64,000 nucleotides of DNA from Trichoplusia ni (GCF_003590095.1 NC_039493.1:8370001-8434000); one strand, 5' to 3'; positions 47,925 to 62,300 are shown, numbered from the stretch's first letter. Numbers and translations are program-made. The notes: generated by a model from the sequence alone, not told the origin.

Positions 47925-50900
47925 ATGGAGTGGAAACCAGAACAAGAAGGACTAAGACAAATACTAACACTTCTCAAAGAGTCTCAATCACCAGACACAG
48001 CAACTCAAAGGGCAGTTCAACAAGTATCCTTTTCATAATTTTCTCGTCTATAAACCTATCGGCGTGGATATTTTTTGTTACTATAACCGCTTTATTTTTT
48101 ATTTATGTGTAAATCGTTATCAATGTTTTCATTATTTCATGCATTTTTACATAGTAGTTGACGCTTACGCGTTCTTAGCTATTATTTGTTTCATCTCGAC
48201 GCTTACGATAAAATCGATTTTTCCGACATGACAGCCATTGACAACCTTTATTTTCCTAACAATGTAATCTCAGAAATTGGAAGAATTGAATAAGTATCCA
48301 GACTTCAACAACTATTTGATTTTCGTTTTGACTAAACTCGTCACCGAAGAAGAACCTACAAGATCTTTGAGTGGTTTAATTTTGAAAAATAATGTCAAAG
48401 CTCACTACAACAGCTTTTTACCTGAAGTGGCTGAATTTATCAAGCGGGAATGTCTATCAGCAGTAGGGGACCCTTCTCCCTTGATTAGGGCTACAGTGGG
48501 TATTATAATTACCACTATAGCTAGTAAAGGGGAGCTAACATCATGGCCCGATCTCTTACCAGCCTTGTGTCAAATGTTAGACTCTCAAGATTACAATGTT
48601 TGTGAGGTATGTATTACTGTACTATTAGGATATTAAAGGTTATAAATATCTGAACAAATGCTGTTAAGCTGAGATTGTTAATATAATTTAGGTCAAATAA
48701 TTTAGCACTGTTTGTATAATTGATAACTTTGAAATGACCTCGCACTAGACTATATTTCTAGAATTTGTCTATTTTGTGAAAGATTTAATTTCAAACTAAG
48801 TAATAATGATGTTCAGAACATTATTGAGTTTCCTATTCTGTTCTTAAATGTTACAAAAAACAATAAAATAATGCTTTAAATCATAAATATGTTTTAAAGA
48901 AATTTAATCATGAGTGATGTTTTCAGGGAGCATTTGGAGCATTACAGAAGATATGTGAAGATACAGCCGAGATCCTCGACAGTGATGCACTCAACAGACC
49001 TCTCAATGTGCTTATACCCAAATTCCTTCAATTCTTCAGACATTCATCACCTAAAATCAGATGCCATGCTATTGCTTGTGTCAACTACTTCATTACTGGT
49101 CGGACCCAGGCCCTCATGTTGCATATTGATGCCTTTATTGAGGTAAGTTTCTATCTACTTGTATCTACTCAAGTTAATATTATATTCCTTGAATTGTTTT
49201 GAAACTTTTACAAGCAGAAATATTTTTATTATAGGATTTTCTAAAAAACATTAAAGTTTTAAGATTAAGTAATTTCTAATGGCTTTACTGAAACTAAACA
49301 TTATCATTTACTTATTTATATATTATATATATGGTTTTATTGATACTGTGATGTAATATTAAGCATTTTGTCTACAGAACTTGTTCCATTTAGCAGCAGA
49401 TGAAGATCCAGATGTTAGAAAAAATGTTTGTCATGCTTTGGTTTTGTTACTTGAAGTTCGACTGGACAGACTCATTCCACATCTCGCTAATATCATTGAG
49501 GTAAAGATATTTCTTTCAATAAAATAATATTAGCATTTATGTGTCATATATGGGTATCCATAGATTTTATTAACTTTTGTTGAAATTCAAGGCAAGTGAT
49601 TCAAATAATGACTCAGCACACAATTTCTGATGTAATTTACTCACCTGTGATTAGTTATGAACAACTAAAGTAATTTAAATTTTATAATTATATTATAAAT
49701 ATCAGCTCCCATGCTATAGATTGGTTTGTATTCAGATTGTTAAAATTTTGTTCATAGATGATACAACACAAATTAATTAAGTGACATTCAAAAGTTGAAC
49801 ATGTTTATTTTCAATGTTTATTTTTTTGTTATACAGTACATGCTGGTGAGAACACAGGATCCAGAGGAAGGTGTTGCATTACAGGCCTGTGAATTCTGGC
49901 TCTCATTAGTTGAGCAAAATGTCTGTCATGAGGTAAGCTTCAAATTATAAATGAGTGCACTTTAATTTAGGGTTTAAGCATTTTAATATAATAGTATGTA
50001 GTAACAAAAAAAATATTTCTACTCAGTAAAATTATTTTGTGCAATATTACCAAATAGCTTCATTTGCTCAAATGTCTACAAATTCGGATCATTTACATGT
50101 AATAATTTTCTTAAGGTGTTGGGCCCGAGACTGCCTGCCCTTCTTCCCATCTTGGTCCGCGGCATGCGCTACTCAGAGATGGCCGTGGTCTTGCTGCGAG
50201 GCGACCGCGACGACGATGCGGATGATGCGGAACCCGATCGGGAGTCCGACATACGACCGCGGTTCCACAAGCCACGCTCACACACCGTTAAACACAATGG
50301 TACAATTTACTTTTAGATATATCGCATGTTTTTTTATTTGTGTAAAACTTAATAACATTTTCGTAAATAGACGATACAAGAGTTTTGAATATTCAAATGT
50401 CAGATATAAGAGCGTGTATTGAAGTCAAGATTTTATGGACTGCTGATGCGACGTAAATCGAAGTGCGAATCTAACCATAGGGATTCAATTCTCATATCAG
50501 TAGTTTTCAGTCGCCTGATTAACATGGAGTGCATGCCACACCAATAATAATTTCACTAACATATGGTGCAGCGGGCGCGGGCGACAGCAATATGTCGGGC
50601 GGCGGGGAGTCGGACGATGACGACGATGATGGAGCAGACGCCGACGACGGCTCGCTGTCCGACTGGAACCAGCGCAAGTGCAGTGCCGCCGCGCTCGACG
50701 GACTCGCCAACGTCTTTGGAGCTGACCTCCTGCCTGTACTCTTCCCCATACTCAAGGAAACCCTCTTCCATGAGGATTGGGTCATAAAGGTAAAATAGCA
50801 AAAGATATCTATTTTCCAACATTACAAAATCTTGGTATTTTCCAGGGCTTCAAAATTCAAAATGGCTTTTTTACCTACTATCTTAGGCTTATCAATGTAG

Positions 50901-53900
50901 ATTTTATGTAGTCTAATATTTGTAGTGACTCAACTTAATTATGTTTACTTTACCTTGATCAAGTGGTTATCAAGAAAGTCCTTCAATTAATCTATTCATA
51001 ATTCACAGCAATTTACAGCCTTCTTTTATTTAGAGTTTTTCAGAACAATATAGGACAGGTTCATCTAAAAACTAGTCTATATTCTATTCCATAGTGACTA
51101 ATATTAATTTATATAACCATGTAGTATCGTAACTGTTATGTATATGACAGGAGAGTGGTATCCTGTCTTTGGGCGCGGTCGCGGACGGCTGCATGGCGGG
51201 CATGGTCCCGCACCTCCCGGACCTGGTCCCGTACCTCGTGTGCTGCATGGGCGAGCGTAAGGCCCTCGTGCGAGCCATCACCTGTTGGACACTGTCGCGG
51301 TATTCGCACTGGATCGTCTCGCAGTCGCACGACCTTTACCTCAGGCCTGTCATGACCGAGGTTAGCTAATCACATACTTAAAACTACAGTGTGACAACTT
51401 GCCTAAATAAATGTGAAAATAAATAATAATATATTTCCTTTTAGCTTTTGAAATGCGTGCTAGACAACAACAAACGTGTACAAGAGGCAGCTTGTTCAGC
51501 CTTTGCTACTCTTGAGGAAGAGGCATGCACAGAGCTTGTACCATACCTTGGCTTCATATTAGAGACTCTAGTGTACGCCTTCGGTAAATATCAACACAAG
51601 AACTTGCTGATACTATATGATGCTATTGGCACACTAGCAGACTCTGTTGGACACCATCTCAACAAACCAGAGTACATCAACATGTTGATGCCACCACTTA
51701 TCAATAAGTGGAATGTTCTAAAGGATGATGATACAGATCTTTTCCCCTTACTAGAGGTAAGATGAACTCCATATTCAATCCCACTATCTTAGGTGAATTC
51801 TGTTATTAATTAATATGTAATTTGCAGTGTCTATCATCAGTAGCAATCGCCTTACAGTCAGGCTTCTTGCCCTACTGTGAGCCAGTCTTTAGGAGATGTG
51901 TATCTTTAATAGAACAAACACTGAATCAAAATATTGTAAGTACATTAATTGTAAATTATTGGATGCGATTATTAAATGTAAATTTCAGCCTTTCTAGTAA
52001 GAATCAAATCAGCACATTAGCATATGTTTTCCAGGCAAATAGTCAGAGTCCAGAGCAATTCGAAGCACCCGATAAAGATTTTATGATTGTTGCTCTGGAC
52101 CTGCTAAGCGGACTCGCCGATGGGCTGGACAAACACATAGACCACCTTGTGTTTAACTCCAACCTGATGCAACTTCTCTACCAATGCATGCAGGATCCGA
52201 TGCCAGAGGTATATCTTGTATGTGACTCATGCTTATCTAATCACAGGGACAAGGGCGCATAGGGCATTTTTGTTATGGTCAAGGTATTGTGGAGTTTAAT
52301 GTATTTGTATCATATAAGCTTTGTAACTATTTGGTTTAATGTATAATTACTGGTTGCGTTGTCCAAAATGGTTAGCCTGCATACTGGTGTATATTCATGT
52401 TTTTTAGAGATGGTTTGAACAATTAAATCATCCTATGATTAGCCAGTGCTAGTCTCAGGCCTCTCACAAGTTGTGTCGTAACACTCATTTCCAGATCGAT
52501 CCAGCTACTTTACAAGGAAGATGCTTATATTATAAATAACCTTGGGCATGCTAGATTAATTTATGTTTGTATTTAAAACTATCGAAATAGTATTTACCTA
52601 GTAATGTGTTGTGGATACATTTTGCTGTAGCTGGAAATTACGAAAGCTTTACCACGTAAAACTCAACACTATCATCAGTAAAATATCCGGGAATGACACA
52701 TTGCTCTGTACATGTACCTAATATTATTAATTTTATTATAATATGTTATGACATAGGTTATGGTGCTCTGATAACTTGTGACGTTGTAACCGTACTCTTT
52801 GGATCGCGCAACTTGTTTTTGCAGTTTTCATCTTGGTATTTAGGTTGATGGATATAGCATTCTATTCACCAACACTATTATTAATATTCATTGTATTACT
52901 AGTTTTTGTAACAACCACATAACCGTAACTAACACGTATTGGGCTAAGGGATTAATTGGTTATGTTGATGAATTAATATTTTAAGTTGTGTTTATAACGT
53001 CAGGTCCGACAGTCGTCGTTCGCGTTGCTGGGTGATTTGACAAAGGCGTGTTTCCAACATGTTCTGCCGTACATACCGGAGTTCCTGCCGATACTCGGCA
53101 TGAACCTAAACCCTGAACTCATTTCTGTTTGTAATAACGCTACCTGGGCTATCGGCGAAATAAGTATCAAACTAGGTAAGTGTTAGTTTAAAACGCGGCT
53201 ATTCTCTTTTGTAATAAATAAAAACATAATGGAACCAAATACCTATGAGTCTATACACTTTTCAGGGCCAGAAACATCAAAGTATATCCCCCTTGTTTTG
53301 AATAATTTAGTTGAAATCATCAACAGGCCTAATACACCCAAAACCCTACTTGAGAACACAGGTAAGTGACATTATTGAATAACATATAATTTAACACATA
53401 TTTCTGTTTATAAGAGAGAGAAACTAATCAGTAATGTTTTATTATTTGCTAGAAAAATAAACAATTCAGTGAGTTTTGGTGGCAGTCATGTTATGCTGTA
53501 ATATGTATAATTATTATAATATGTACTATGTTAATATTCAATGTTTTATATTGAGTTGATGTGATGTTTATAATTACTTGTATACCCCATTTATGTTTAC
53601 TGTAGCTGCTGGTCTATAACCAGCAGATTGTTTAAATATATTATGTATCAGAATACCTATATGATATGTTCTAACTCAGTACTAAACAACACTGCTATAG
53701 ACATCATTTACCAATTTCCCATTTCTTCCACAGAACATAATATTTATTAAAACAAGTATTTTATTGCATACTATATATTTTTCACGTAATATAAACACAA
53801 ACAGTAGCAAATCTCAACGCCTTAGCTTACCTTACATGAATGTTTATTTTGGTTTCTGGGGTATAATGTAAATATTTATAACAAAGTAGAGCCGAATACT

Positions 53901-55376
53901 GAAGTGTGTGGCCGAATTGAAAGATGGCGTAGACGCGGCAGTAATAGAGCATCCGCTTGCACGACTCACGAGAGCCTTGTTCCTGTGTCCCTGTCCGTAA
54001 CTCATAGCACTTACATGTCCAGATTGTCCAGCCCTGCCAATGTAGCTCTAGGCCATCTTTCCTCAAGCATACTATATATTTATATATAATTTGATAAATT
54101 CCTTAGCATATAAAACTGTTAGTTTTTCCATTTGTAACACTAATTTGTTGCTGTTGAATTATGTAATTTAACTATGTTTTGAATGGTTTGTTGATTTGTT
54201 TTCTTGGTTTTGTTCTCGGTATGTCGTGGCGTGTAGCGATTACTATCGGTCGGCTAGGTTATGTGTGCCCCCACGACGTCGCACCCGTTTTACATCAATT
54301 TGTACGCCAGTGGTCTGTAGTCATTTTTTTTATTATTACTTTATATTATTACTATTACGTTTAATAAATAAGTTATTAACCGGTATTATTTCGATTGTGG
54401 ATGGTGTTTGTCCATGGCTTGTTAATATTATTCTTTTATACGATATGTTATTCCTGATTTAAGTTGAACCAAGCATGAGAATATTAATTCTATGTATTAC
54501 TGTACGGCCACACTTTGCGGGATTTGCTGATTTGTTGGGTGATATCTACTATTTGATCATGTTATTTTCAGTGCTGTACTTTATATGTGTTGAACACCAT
54601 CCGCTTTCTAAACAATATAAACAGCTAATATAAACTATTATTTACACCAAACTGCAAGACAAATTGTTTTGACTAACTCCCTAAGTTATTTTAATGTAGT
54701 ATGCTAATTTATTTATTATCATATGATCAAAATATTTTTTATTTAAAATTATATATTTAATGTAATTTGCTTACAGTTTGGAATGCTCTAAGTTCCAATG
54801 TCTATACAAGTATTTACATGTGCCAGTTCAATATTTGCTATTCACAAGTTTTCCCTTTGTCCTTCAATTTCCTTAAACAATCCACAATAATATTGTTTTT
54901 ATTTCGCTTTAATTATTTTCATCAAATATATTAGAACAATTTAATGTTTTGGATGATATTTCAAATAAGCATCATAATTTAGAAATCATTTCTAAAAATG
55001 AACGACAACGTTTTGAACTATCATCTAATTTATATTATTGAATCGTGTTAAGATTGAACTAGCAAATTCTGACAGTTAGAAATTTGGTATCAGGTGTACA
55101 TCATTGCGGAACATCCGCGACAATGACGAGAAAGACTCTGCCTTCCGAGGCATCTGTCAGATGATACAAGTAAACCCAGCGGGAGTCGTACAGGACTTCA
55201 TGTTTTTCTGCGACGCTGTCGCTTCCTGGACACACCCTAAGGACGACCTGAAGGAAATGTTCACAAAGATCCTTCTCGGCTTCAAGAACCAAGTCGGCGA
55301 GGAGAACTGGCGCCACTTCACCGACCAGTTCCCCGTACAACTCAACGTGCGCCTGTCCGCCATGTGCGGAATATAG
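47925..55376 (+). CDS. Tnpo: Transportin-1 (importin beta-2)
   Basis: Fifteen coding exons (47925-48023, 48274-48606, 48927-49142, 49378-49500, 49837-49932, 50116-50299, 50572-50789, 51151-51360, 51445-51756, 51828-51935, 52035-52208, 53004-53175, 53266-53361, 54237-54312, 55094-55376) give 899 residues, against 898 in human TNPO1. The protein is a HEAT-repeat solenoid starting MEWKPEQEGL. Strongly conserved blocks include RSLSGLILKNNVKAHY, ACSAFATLEEEACTELVPYL, QSGFLPYCEP, CNNATWAIGEI and LVEIINRPNTPKTLLENT. The acidic H8 loop, needed for RanGTP-driven cargo release, lies at about residues 330-380 (exons 6-7, SDDDDDDGADADD). Transportin carries PY-NLS cargoes such as hnRNPs into the nucleus. 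A further 3'UTR intron follows shortly after the stop. No long insert exists between ENT and AITIGRL, unlike one vertebrate TNPO2 isoform. Confidence 0.97.
53919..54061. repeat. GC-rich island bounded by inverted repeats in Tnpo intron 13
   Basis: A 15-bp sequence at 53919-53933 (starting GAAAGATGGC) recurs inverted at 54047-54061 with one mismatch. The 113 bp between them are much more GC-rich than the surrounding intron. It could be a MITE remnant or a structured RNA. I found no target duplication and no family match. Confidence 0.5.
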
Positions 55377-58300
55377 ACGTGATTAAAGCGTCATGGTAAG
55401 TCGCCTTCAACTATATATATTGTAAGCCGTATATCGTCCTTGTATCCGAGAGGTATCACAAGTGGTGTGTGTCCGCAGGGGAACCAATGTCAGCACGGGT
55501 CGGGACGACATTGTGGGTGCGGCAGCCGCGCGGGCTGCGCCCCCAGCGTAGGGAACACTTCGCGCCGGCCCCGCCCGGCCGCTGCTTCTGCCGCCGCGTT
55601 ATGTGCCAACACATTGACCTCTCTACACTAGCGAGGACATTTACACATTTGTATCTAGCGACAGATAATATCGTTTACATTGTAAATTGTTACACTTCAT
55701 TCTTCTCTTTGTTGTACCTGAAAAATAAATGGTTTTCGTTCGATGAGATTTACATGTAGAAGCGGCGTAATCACTTAATAATAACCGGACGTGCATCGGA
55801 GATCAGGAGGTGGAGACCGGGCCGCCGCGGCCGCACACGCACAGGGCGGTACACCGTGCACGTGAGGTGCTAGGCTTACTTATTCTTACTTGTTGCAGCG
55901 ATGACGCACGTTGCATGCTTGCGTGCGCATTCGTATAACCATGATAACGAGTGTACATTCATTGGCCCTTATAGTTATAGTTTTACTCACTAAATTTTGT
56001 AACACGGTGACTTTTACCGAGTTAGTTGTGGAATATCTACTGTAATTGCATGAACCTTAGAGATAGTTTCTAGTTTGTAACCTAAAGGATGAGACAAGTT
56101 ATGTTTTCCGTTTGATAACAGTTTTTAAATTAAAATGTAATTATTCTAAAATTATGATTGATTTGTATTTTATCAAATTGAAATTTGTTAAATATTTTTC
56201 CACTATCTTAAAAAAAAAAAAACAAATATATTACACATCGAATCATTAGAGTCTCATCACGGAAATTATCTAAAGAAACAATAGTATAAGTTACTATTTC
56301 GTGTCTAATTAATTACGTGGAGTGATAAGGTCGCTTTCACTAGTCACAGTATCGTAGATACCGTGCCTAGAGCTCCACGCGACAGTCAATACAAGTGGCG
56401 ATGTCAGGGAACAGACTGGCGCCAGTCACATCGCTCGCCTTACTGCTCGTCATTTAATATATAACTTAGGTTGACTGATGCCATTTACTGCTCAACACAA
56501 ATTTAGCACGTGTTTATTTTGTAATTCACTAACATTAACACACCGCATTACTGCAGTTTGTTTTAGAGGATTTCAAGTAAGAGTCATTTGGTCACTGATT
56601 ATGTCAAAAAAGCATTTATCTACACCCACTAGAGCTTTGCAAATATATTTTAGTAGGTATTTAAAATTGATATGTTAACTATTATTTTATATAAATTACA
56701 AGACTTAGTAAAATCGAGAATTTATGTCAACTGTGATTTGTGACTGGTTTTTTTTTGACTAATATATGTGTATGATGAATATATGTCTGTGTCAGTGTAG
56801 ATAATATTATATGATATACTGCTTTGATAGATTTTATGACGGCTAGATTTCTGCTATATAATATACCAAATAGTATTTTTACGTTGTATATTGTTTAATG
56901 GAACTGTATGTTGGGTTGGCCGTGCGGGCGGACGCTTGCGGGCCGACGCACGACGCCTACTCGGTGCCGTAGCCCACTTATGAAAACCTCCGAGGTTTAC
57001 AAGGTCCCCACTCGTGTTCGTTGTGCCGCGACCGACGCTCGCACTGGCCAACTTGTATGATTGATATAAAGTACTATTTACGTGTATATTTAATTAAATA
57101 ATATTATGTATATGTAAATACATATTGCGATGTATATTATTATATTCAAGTAAATTGTTATTTTTTTGTTTTATAAAAGCTAAAAGTCTGACTTTAAACA
57201 CTTGTTATTATATATCATTTAGTTTTCAGATACGGGGATCTGAAATTATATAGTTCAAGTGAACGTTAGTATATTTACAAATTTCAACCGTAGTTTAGGG
57301 TACAGTGTCAATCTAATACGGTATTTCGGGGATATAAGGAAATTTGAAACATTCCGTGGCTTGTAAATTTAATCTTTTGGCTCAGTCACATCTCAAATTT
57401 CATTTTAGAGAGTCTATACGTATATATTTATATATTATTTGTTGCGTCTCACAAAATTTTGTACGATTTAGATGGTCGCGATTTTGTCGTTTAGGTAAAA
57501 TCCCCGATCCTGAGCCCCAGTGAGTTCCTATCCCCAGTCCTTTCTAGTCCCATCCCGTGTCGTGTGCCAACGAAGCCCGGTCGACTCGCGGACGGATGAG
57601 GCGCGCGCGACGGCCGCGTCCTATCCGAGGTAGCTATTTCACACTTCGGTACCCGTAGAAACATTAAATTACTGTAGCTACCTTTCGGCTAAATTTGAGA
57701 CACATTGTTTATTTTTTAAGTAGAACCCATTTTATATCGATGTTACGGGTGGCCTCGTAATTTATTTTTAAGGTTAGTAGATTTTATCGTCATGATTTTT
57801 TTTAATGTAGATGTTTGTTTTTCCTAAAAAAACCGTGATAATAGTTGGATAAGTGATCGCATGCGTGTATGTGTGAGTGAGGCGGCATTCGTAAGGCACT
57901 CCCTTCCTTGAAGCATAGTTAGTATTTTATGAAAAATATTATAGTCGTATCGTTTGGACGAACATTAATTGTGATGCATTGTCGATATAAATGTAGGTTG
58001 TCTGTGTCGCGTGAAATTGTCTGTGTTGTGCATTATTTTCAAAACGTACATACTTTGTACATGTCATACATATATTATATGCATGTGAATAATAATCACA
58101 TTGTCCACATGCGTTACGATATTCCGTAGTTCCGAGTTCAAGATTCGGGGAGGTCTTACGTGCCTGTATTCGAGCATCCCTATCCGCAGGCGTGCGAGCG
58201 TGTACTTATCAAAACCTCAAGTTGGTATTCCTTAGTTTTATATATTGGGGTATTACAAAACTTTTAAAGTGTAAATCCTAAACAGATACGAGGTATAACC

Positions 58301-59330
58301 TTGATATCGAAAACTTGATAGTTTTCTTTCTGGTTACCAAAATCTAGTTTGTTTTCTCTCTTGACCCATGTAGACAATGTGATTTTTTATGCTATTTATT
58401 TATTTATAAAAAAAAAACATTCTTTGTTCTGCCATTTCTAGAATATAATTATAATATACTTATTATATATATTTATTATAATTTAAAACACATATAAATT
58501 TATATCTATTATGTAGTTATATTTAATGACATATATTATTTCCTTAGTTTTATTTACAAATCACTACCATTAGTTAGGGTCCTCTTGCAAATGGCGATAG
58601 GGAATCCATCCGTGCAAACTGTATCGTACGAAAGTAAATATATATTAAAACGAGTTAAATCTTATTGTAAATTCTTGTCACCTGTAGGCGAAATGTGTAC
58701 GTTATAATAACATATAAAATTAACATGAAATTGTTGCGGTAACGTTTGTATTGTAATACATTATATCAGCTATAAGTCAACCGGTACAAACGACACACCA
58801 ATCATAGCATTATTACGTTGTTGGTTCACATTTACATAAAGTGAGTACAGATAATTATTAATCTTGTAACACGCTACCTACCTCTACTATAAGGCCTAAC
58901 CCCAGGCGATTTGTTCAAAATTAACAAAGAAAAATTATAATTTTGGAAAAATATATTTGTATAACACACTTTTGAAATTTGAATGCTGTACTCATTTTAT
59001 ATAATGGTTAAAAAATTTATACAAATTCCAGTGTAAGAGTTAACTAATCAATTGTTTAAATCTAAGTTCTGGTTGTAAAAAGATGACCTCACAATAGACA
59101 TTCTACCATACATTTCGTTAATAAAGCACTCATTGTTCGAATATAATGGTTTTAATTTAATTGTAAGTGTCAATGAGTATTTAAGTTATTATTAAAAGCG
59201 TAACTTTTTACCCAGTTATACTGTTTAAATTGCTCGAGAAAAAAATAGCACTACAATAAAAAATCAACTGTGCTTGTATGTAAGACAGCATAGTGTAAAC
59301 AGGTATACAACCTGAAAGTGTTTCAGTACA
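55377..59330. other. Tnpo 3'UTR and intergenic region to dmrt11E
   Basis: No coding region is supported. A first AATAAA at 55724-55729 gives a short Tnpo 3'UTR. Other signals, including one at about 59121, would allow a 3'UTR of up to 3.7 kb. The stretch contains GC-rich patches at about 55795-55870, 56920-57050 and 57505-57640 in otherwise AT-rich sequence. The minus-strand 3'UTR of dmrt11E should lie just left of 59331. Confidence 0.45.
55396..55478 (+). other. Probable intron in the Tnpo 3'UTR
   Basis: Nineteen bases after the stop codon, the sequence reads ATG|GTAAGTCGCC, a near-perfect donor. At 55478 a TG-rich then CCGCAG acceptor precedes GGGAACC. An 83-nt 3'UTR intron is implied. Because it starts less than 50 nt after the stop it would not be expected to trigger nonsense-mediated decay. 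Confidence 0.65.
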
Positions 59331-62300
59331 CTACTGAACTCCTATGATGGACTCAATAGAAAACGAAAGCTTTTGCCGCTGTGGCTGATGTTGTGGTACT
59401 GGAGCGTACGTGGTGAGCAAGGCTGCGAGTAGGTTCCTGCAGAGGAGCGCGGCGGGGGGCGCGGGCGGCGGCGGCGGCGCGGCTCCGCGCTCTAACTCCA
59501 CGTCGGCGAACGCACGACGCCTGCGGACACGCTCGTTCCAGACAGGATCATTTGTAAATAGCCTGTCGTTACCTGTTCACAAGTTAATTGCATTTGTTTG
59601 AATACTGACCTGCTGAGTGCTGAGGAGCTTAGACCAAGAGCTTTTATAATTTATTCGGAAGTGCGGACTGCAACTTAGCTACAACAACATTTACGTATGC
59701 CAGGGAATCTTTGCTGAAGTACCTGCATTTATTAAGAGGCTACGTTTGTCAATCAAACGTTTATGAAAATATACAATAATGCCTAGTTAACCAGTATACT
59801 ACTAGTATGAGCTAATAATTTAACGACACCCGTTACTTTTAGTAAGTATAACTAAACCACGTAATGCCACATATCTATTAAAGAAACATGTATTACAAAA
59901 ATGTCAGATGTGTACAGATCCTTTTGGCACCCGCGGCGATATCATTCAACAGAACGGAAAGACATGTTTACAGTCAACAGTATTGCTGTAACACGATATC
60001 CCGACAAAGAGCCGCCTCCGCCTTCTCATGTAAAACAATCTTCACACATTTTTAGAGCCCATAAAAATAGTTAAAAGAAATTTCAGTTTTTTGTTTTAAT
60101 AGACAGTGAAATGTTGCCGAGTGTTAGATGACAGCTTTTGTTCTGTAATGAAGCGGGGACATTTTCAAGAGTCGTTTAGATTTTTTATGACACTTGTGCT
60201 CTATTTTTAAATTTGTTAAAGATGTTTTGTGCAACATGGGGAGATGTGATAACTTGTAACGATTTAGTTGAAGTCGGCAAACATTCTCATTTGGGCAGAA
60301 TATAAGTAAGAACTTTTAAACGATCGCCAATTTCATATTTGAAACTTGCAATGTTGTATTATATTCATAATCTATACTAATATATAAAGCTGAAGAGTTT
60401 GTTTGTTTGAACGCGCTAATCTCAGGAACTACTGGTTCAAATTGAAAAAATCTTTTTGTGTTCAATAGACCATTCAACGAGGAAGGATTTAGGCTATATA
60501 ACATCACGCTGCAACTAATAGGAGCGAAGATACAATGGAAAATGTGTCAAAAACGGGAAAAAAATCCTAACTTTTATCTTCTAACCACGCGGACGAAGTC
60601 GCGGGCAACAGCTAGTTAATTATAAAAGTAGATAACCGATAAATTGTAGGTTCACAAGTACAATTCGTACGAATTCACACCTTGTTAAAGGAAACCGTTA
60701 GTACGAATATTTCAACATATTATTATAATATTAGTAAGTATTTAATGTCAGTCTAATGATCTTTACAAAAGTGTTCAGAATTAATCTCTTCTCGTTCCAA
60801 AACAAATATTTATCCAGCTAATTCGCATTTAGCATTTCACGTATGGGAAACGAAACACTCGACAGTTTCGGCTCGGTTACTATAATAACAGGGAGCGAAG
60901 TGCAGACGACACCCGGCTATCTGTCACAGTATGGATTTCATTTTAAAATAACCATTTACACATGATGGATTCCAGTACAATGAATCGGGCATAAGCGGAT
61001 TCAAATTTGGTAGAACTGCATGCGAGAACCGGGAATGAACCCACACCCTGTCGTGTACTTAGTCGGAGTTAACGTTAAGAGCATAATTTTAACGTAGGTA
61101 TTAGTTTTTTAGGTACACAATACAAGTGACATGACGTTTGTCTAGGAGGTTATCATAGTAAATATTTAGATGATTACAAGAACAATAAATAAGATCAGTT
61201 AATTTGCCTGTCAGTTGAATCTAGTAAATTGAGTTCGTTCGTTTCTTTTTCAGTTATTTTTGAAGCATGATTCAGTCAATTTCTAAGGCTACAACAAAAA
61301 GAGGACGCTTTAGTTAAAAATTTTAGGTACGTTACATGGTCAACCAGCCGTCTTACTAAAAAATGCTTGTGTACAACCGTTGCTAGTTTTTTGGGATTAA
61401 AATCAAAGAATGCTGGTAAGTATATTCGGTATACATACGCCGTATACCGCACTGCCCAAAAAATCCTCTAGTTTGGAAGGGTAAGTATATACCTATTTAT
61501 TGGCCTGCTTTCCACAACTGATTGGCGACGTAACGAAATATTAATGTATTGCTTCAACTCTGTATCCTACGAAATAGTAGGTAGGTACGTTATAAAATAG
61601 CTTGTTTAATATTTAGTACATACCATAAACAGGTGTTTGTACTGGAAAAGTTCTAGTCATCTGCATGCAGCGCAAGCGGGCGCGGTAGGCGCGCTTGCGG
61701 GCCGCCAGCGCCGCCGCCTCGCCGTCTCGGCATTCAGTGGTCCCTGCACCTTGCTGCCTGCGTAATGCAACCTGTACACAAATTACATTGATCTTTATGA
61801 CTGATGACTGCTGTGCCACTTTCGGTTTAGTTCTTGGCACATAGTTAGCACGTTATATATCTACCGTATGTACACGCTGTTTGAAATAAAGCGTCGTAAT
61901 TTCATTTGTATGTAGGTAGGTAGGTGCCTAAATACAGCCACTAAAAGACGATTTTTAAGCCTTCCTTTTTGTTACGCGCAGTTCATAAATATGAAATCAC
62001 GTGAACAAGGTCTGATTAGAGAAACCTAAGCGTTTAATAAACTCTTTCAACAGCATTTAGGCTACACCGGCAAAATTTAAATAGCCTTGTATCAGAAAAT
62101 ACATAAAAGCACCAACACACCCGCAAAACAGGTGGTGCTCAAAATAACATGAGTCTTCGCAGAATTAAAACACTAAGACTGTTTTTAAAAGTCTTCGAGT
62201 AATATTTATGGAATTTTAAGTTTTCCACGAAAACGCTACATGAAAATTTATCTTTAAGATCCTCTTGATTACAATTCGAAGAAAACTAGTGCACACAAGG

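Noticed and set aside
54017..54050. Frame reading RLSSPANVA in the transportin intron where vertebrate TNPO2 has an alternative GRLTSPSAIP insert
   Set aside because: The resemblance is short, and no AG acceptor and GT donor give the required phase (30-nt exon, phase 1 to phase 1). It is treated as coincidence.
55440..55759. Open frames with GC-rich composition after the transportin stop
   Set aside because: They lie in the 3'UTR, show no domain, and overlap the predicted 3'UTR intron acceptor.
59410..59601. Plus-strand open frame with a glycine run (GGAGGGGGAA)
   Set aside because: It is the antisense shadow of dmrt11E exon 3, whose proline run and conserved DMRT2 motifs explain the sequence.
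61010..61070. GGTTCATTCC-like B-box on the minus strand, suggesting a tRNA or SINE
   Set aside because: No convincing A-box at the right distance and no cloverleaf; too little to call.
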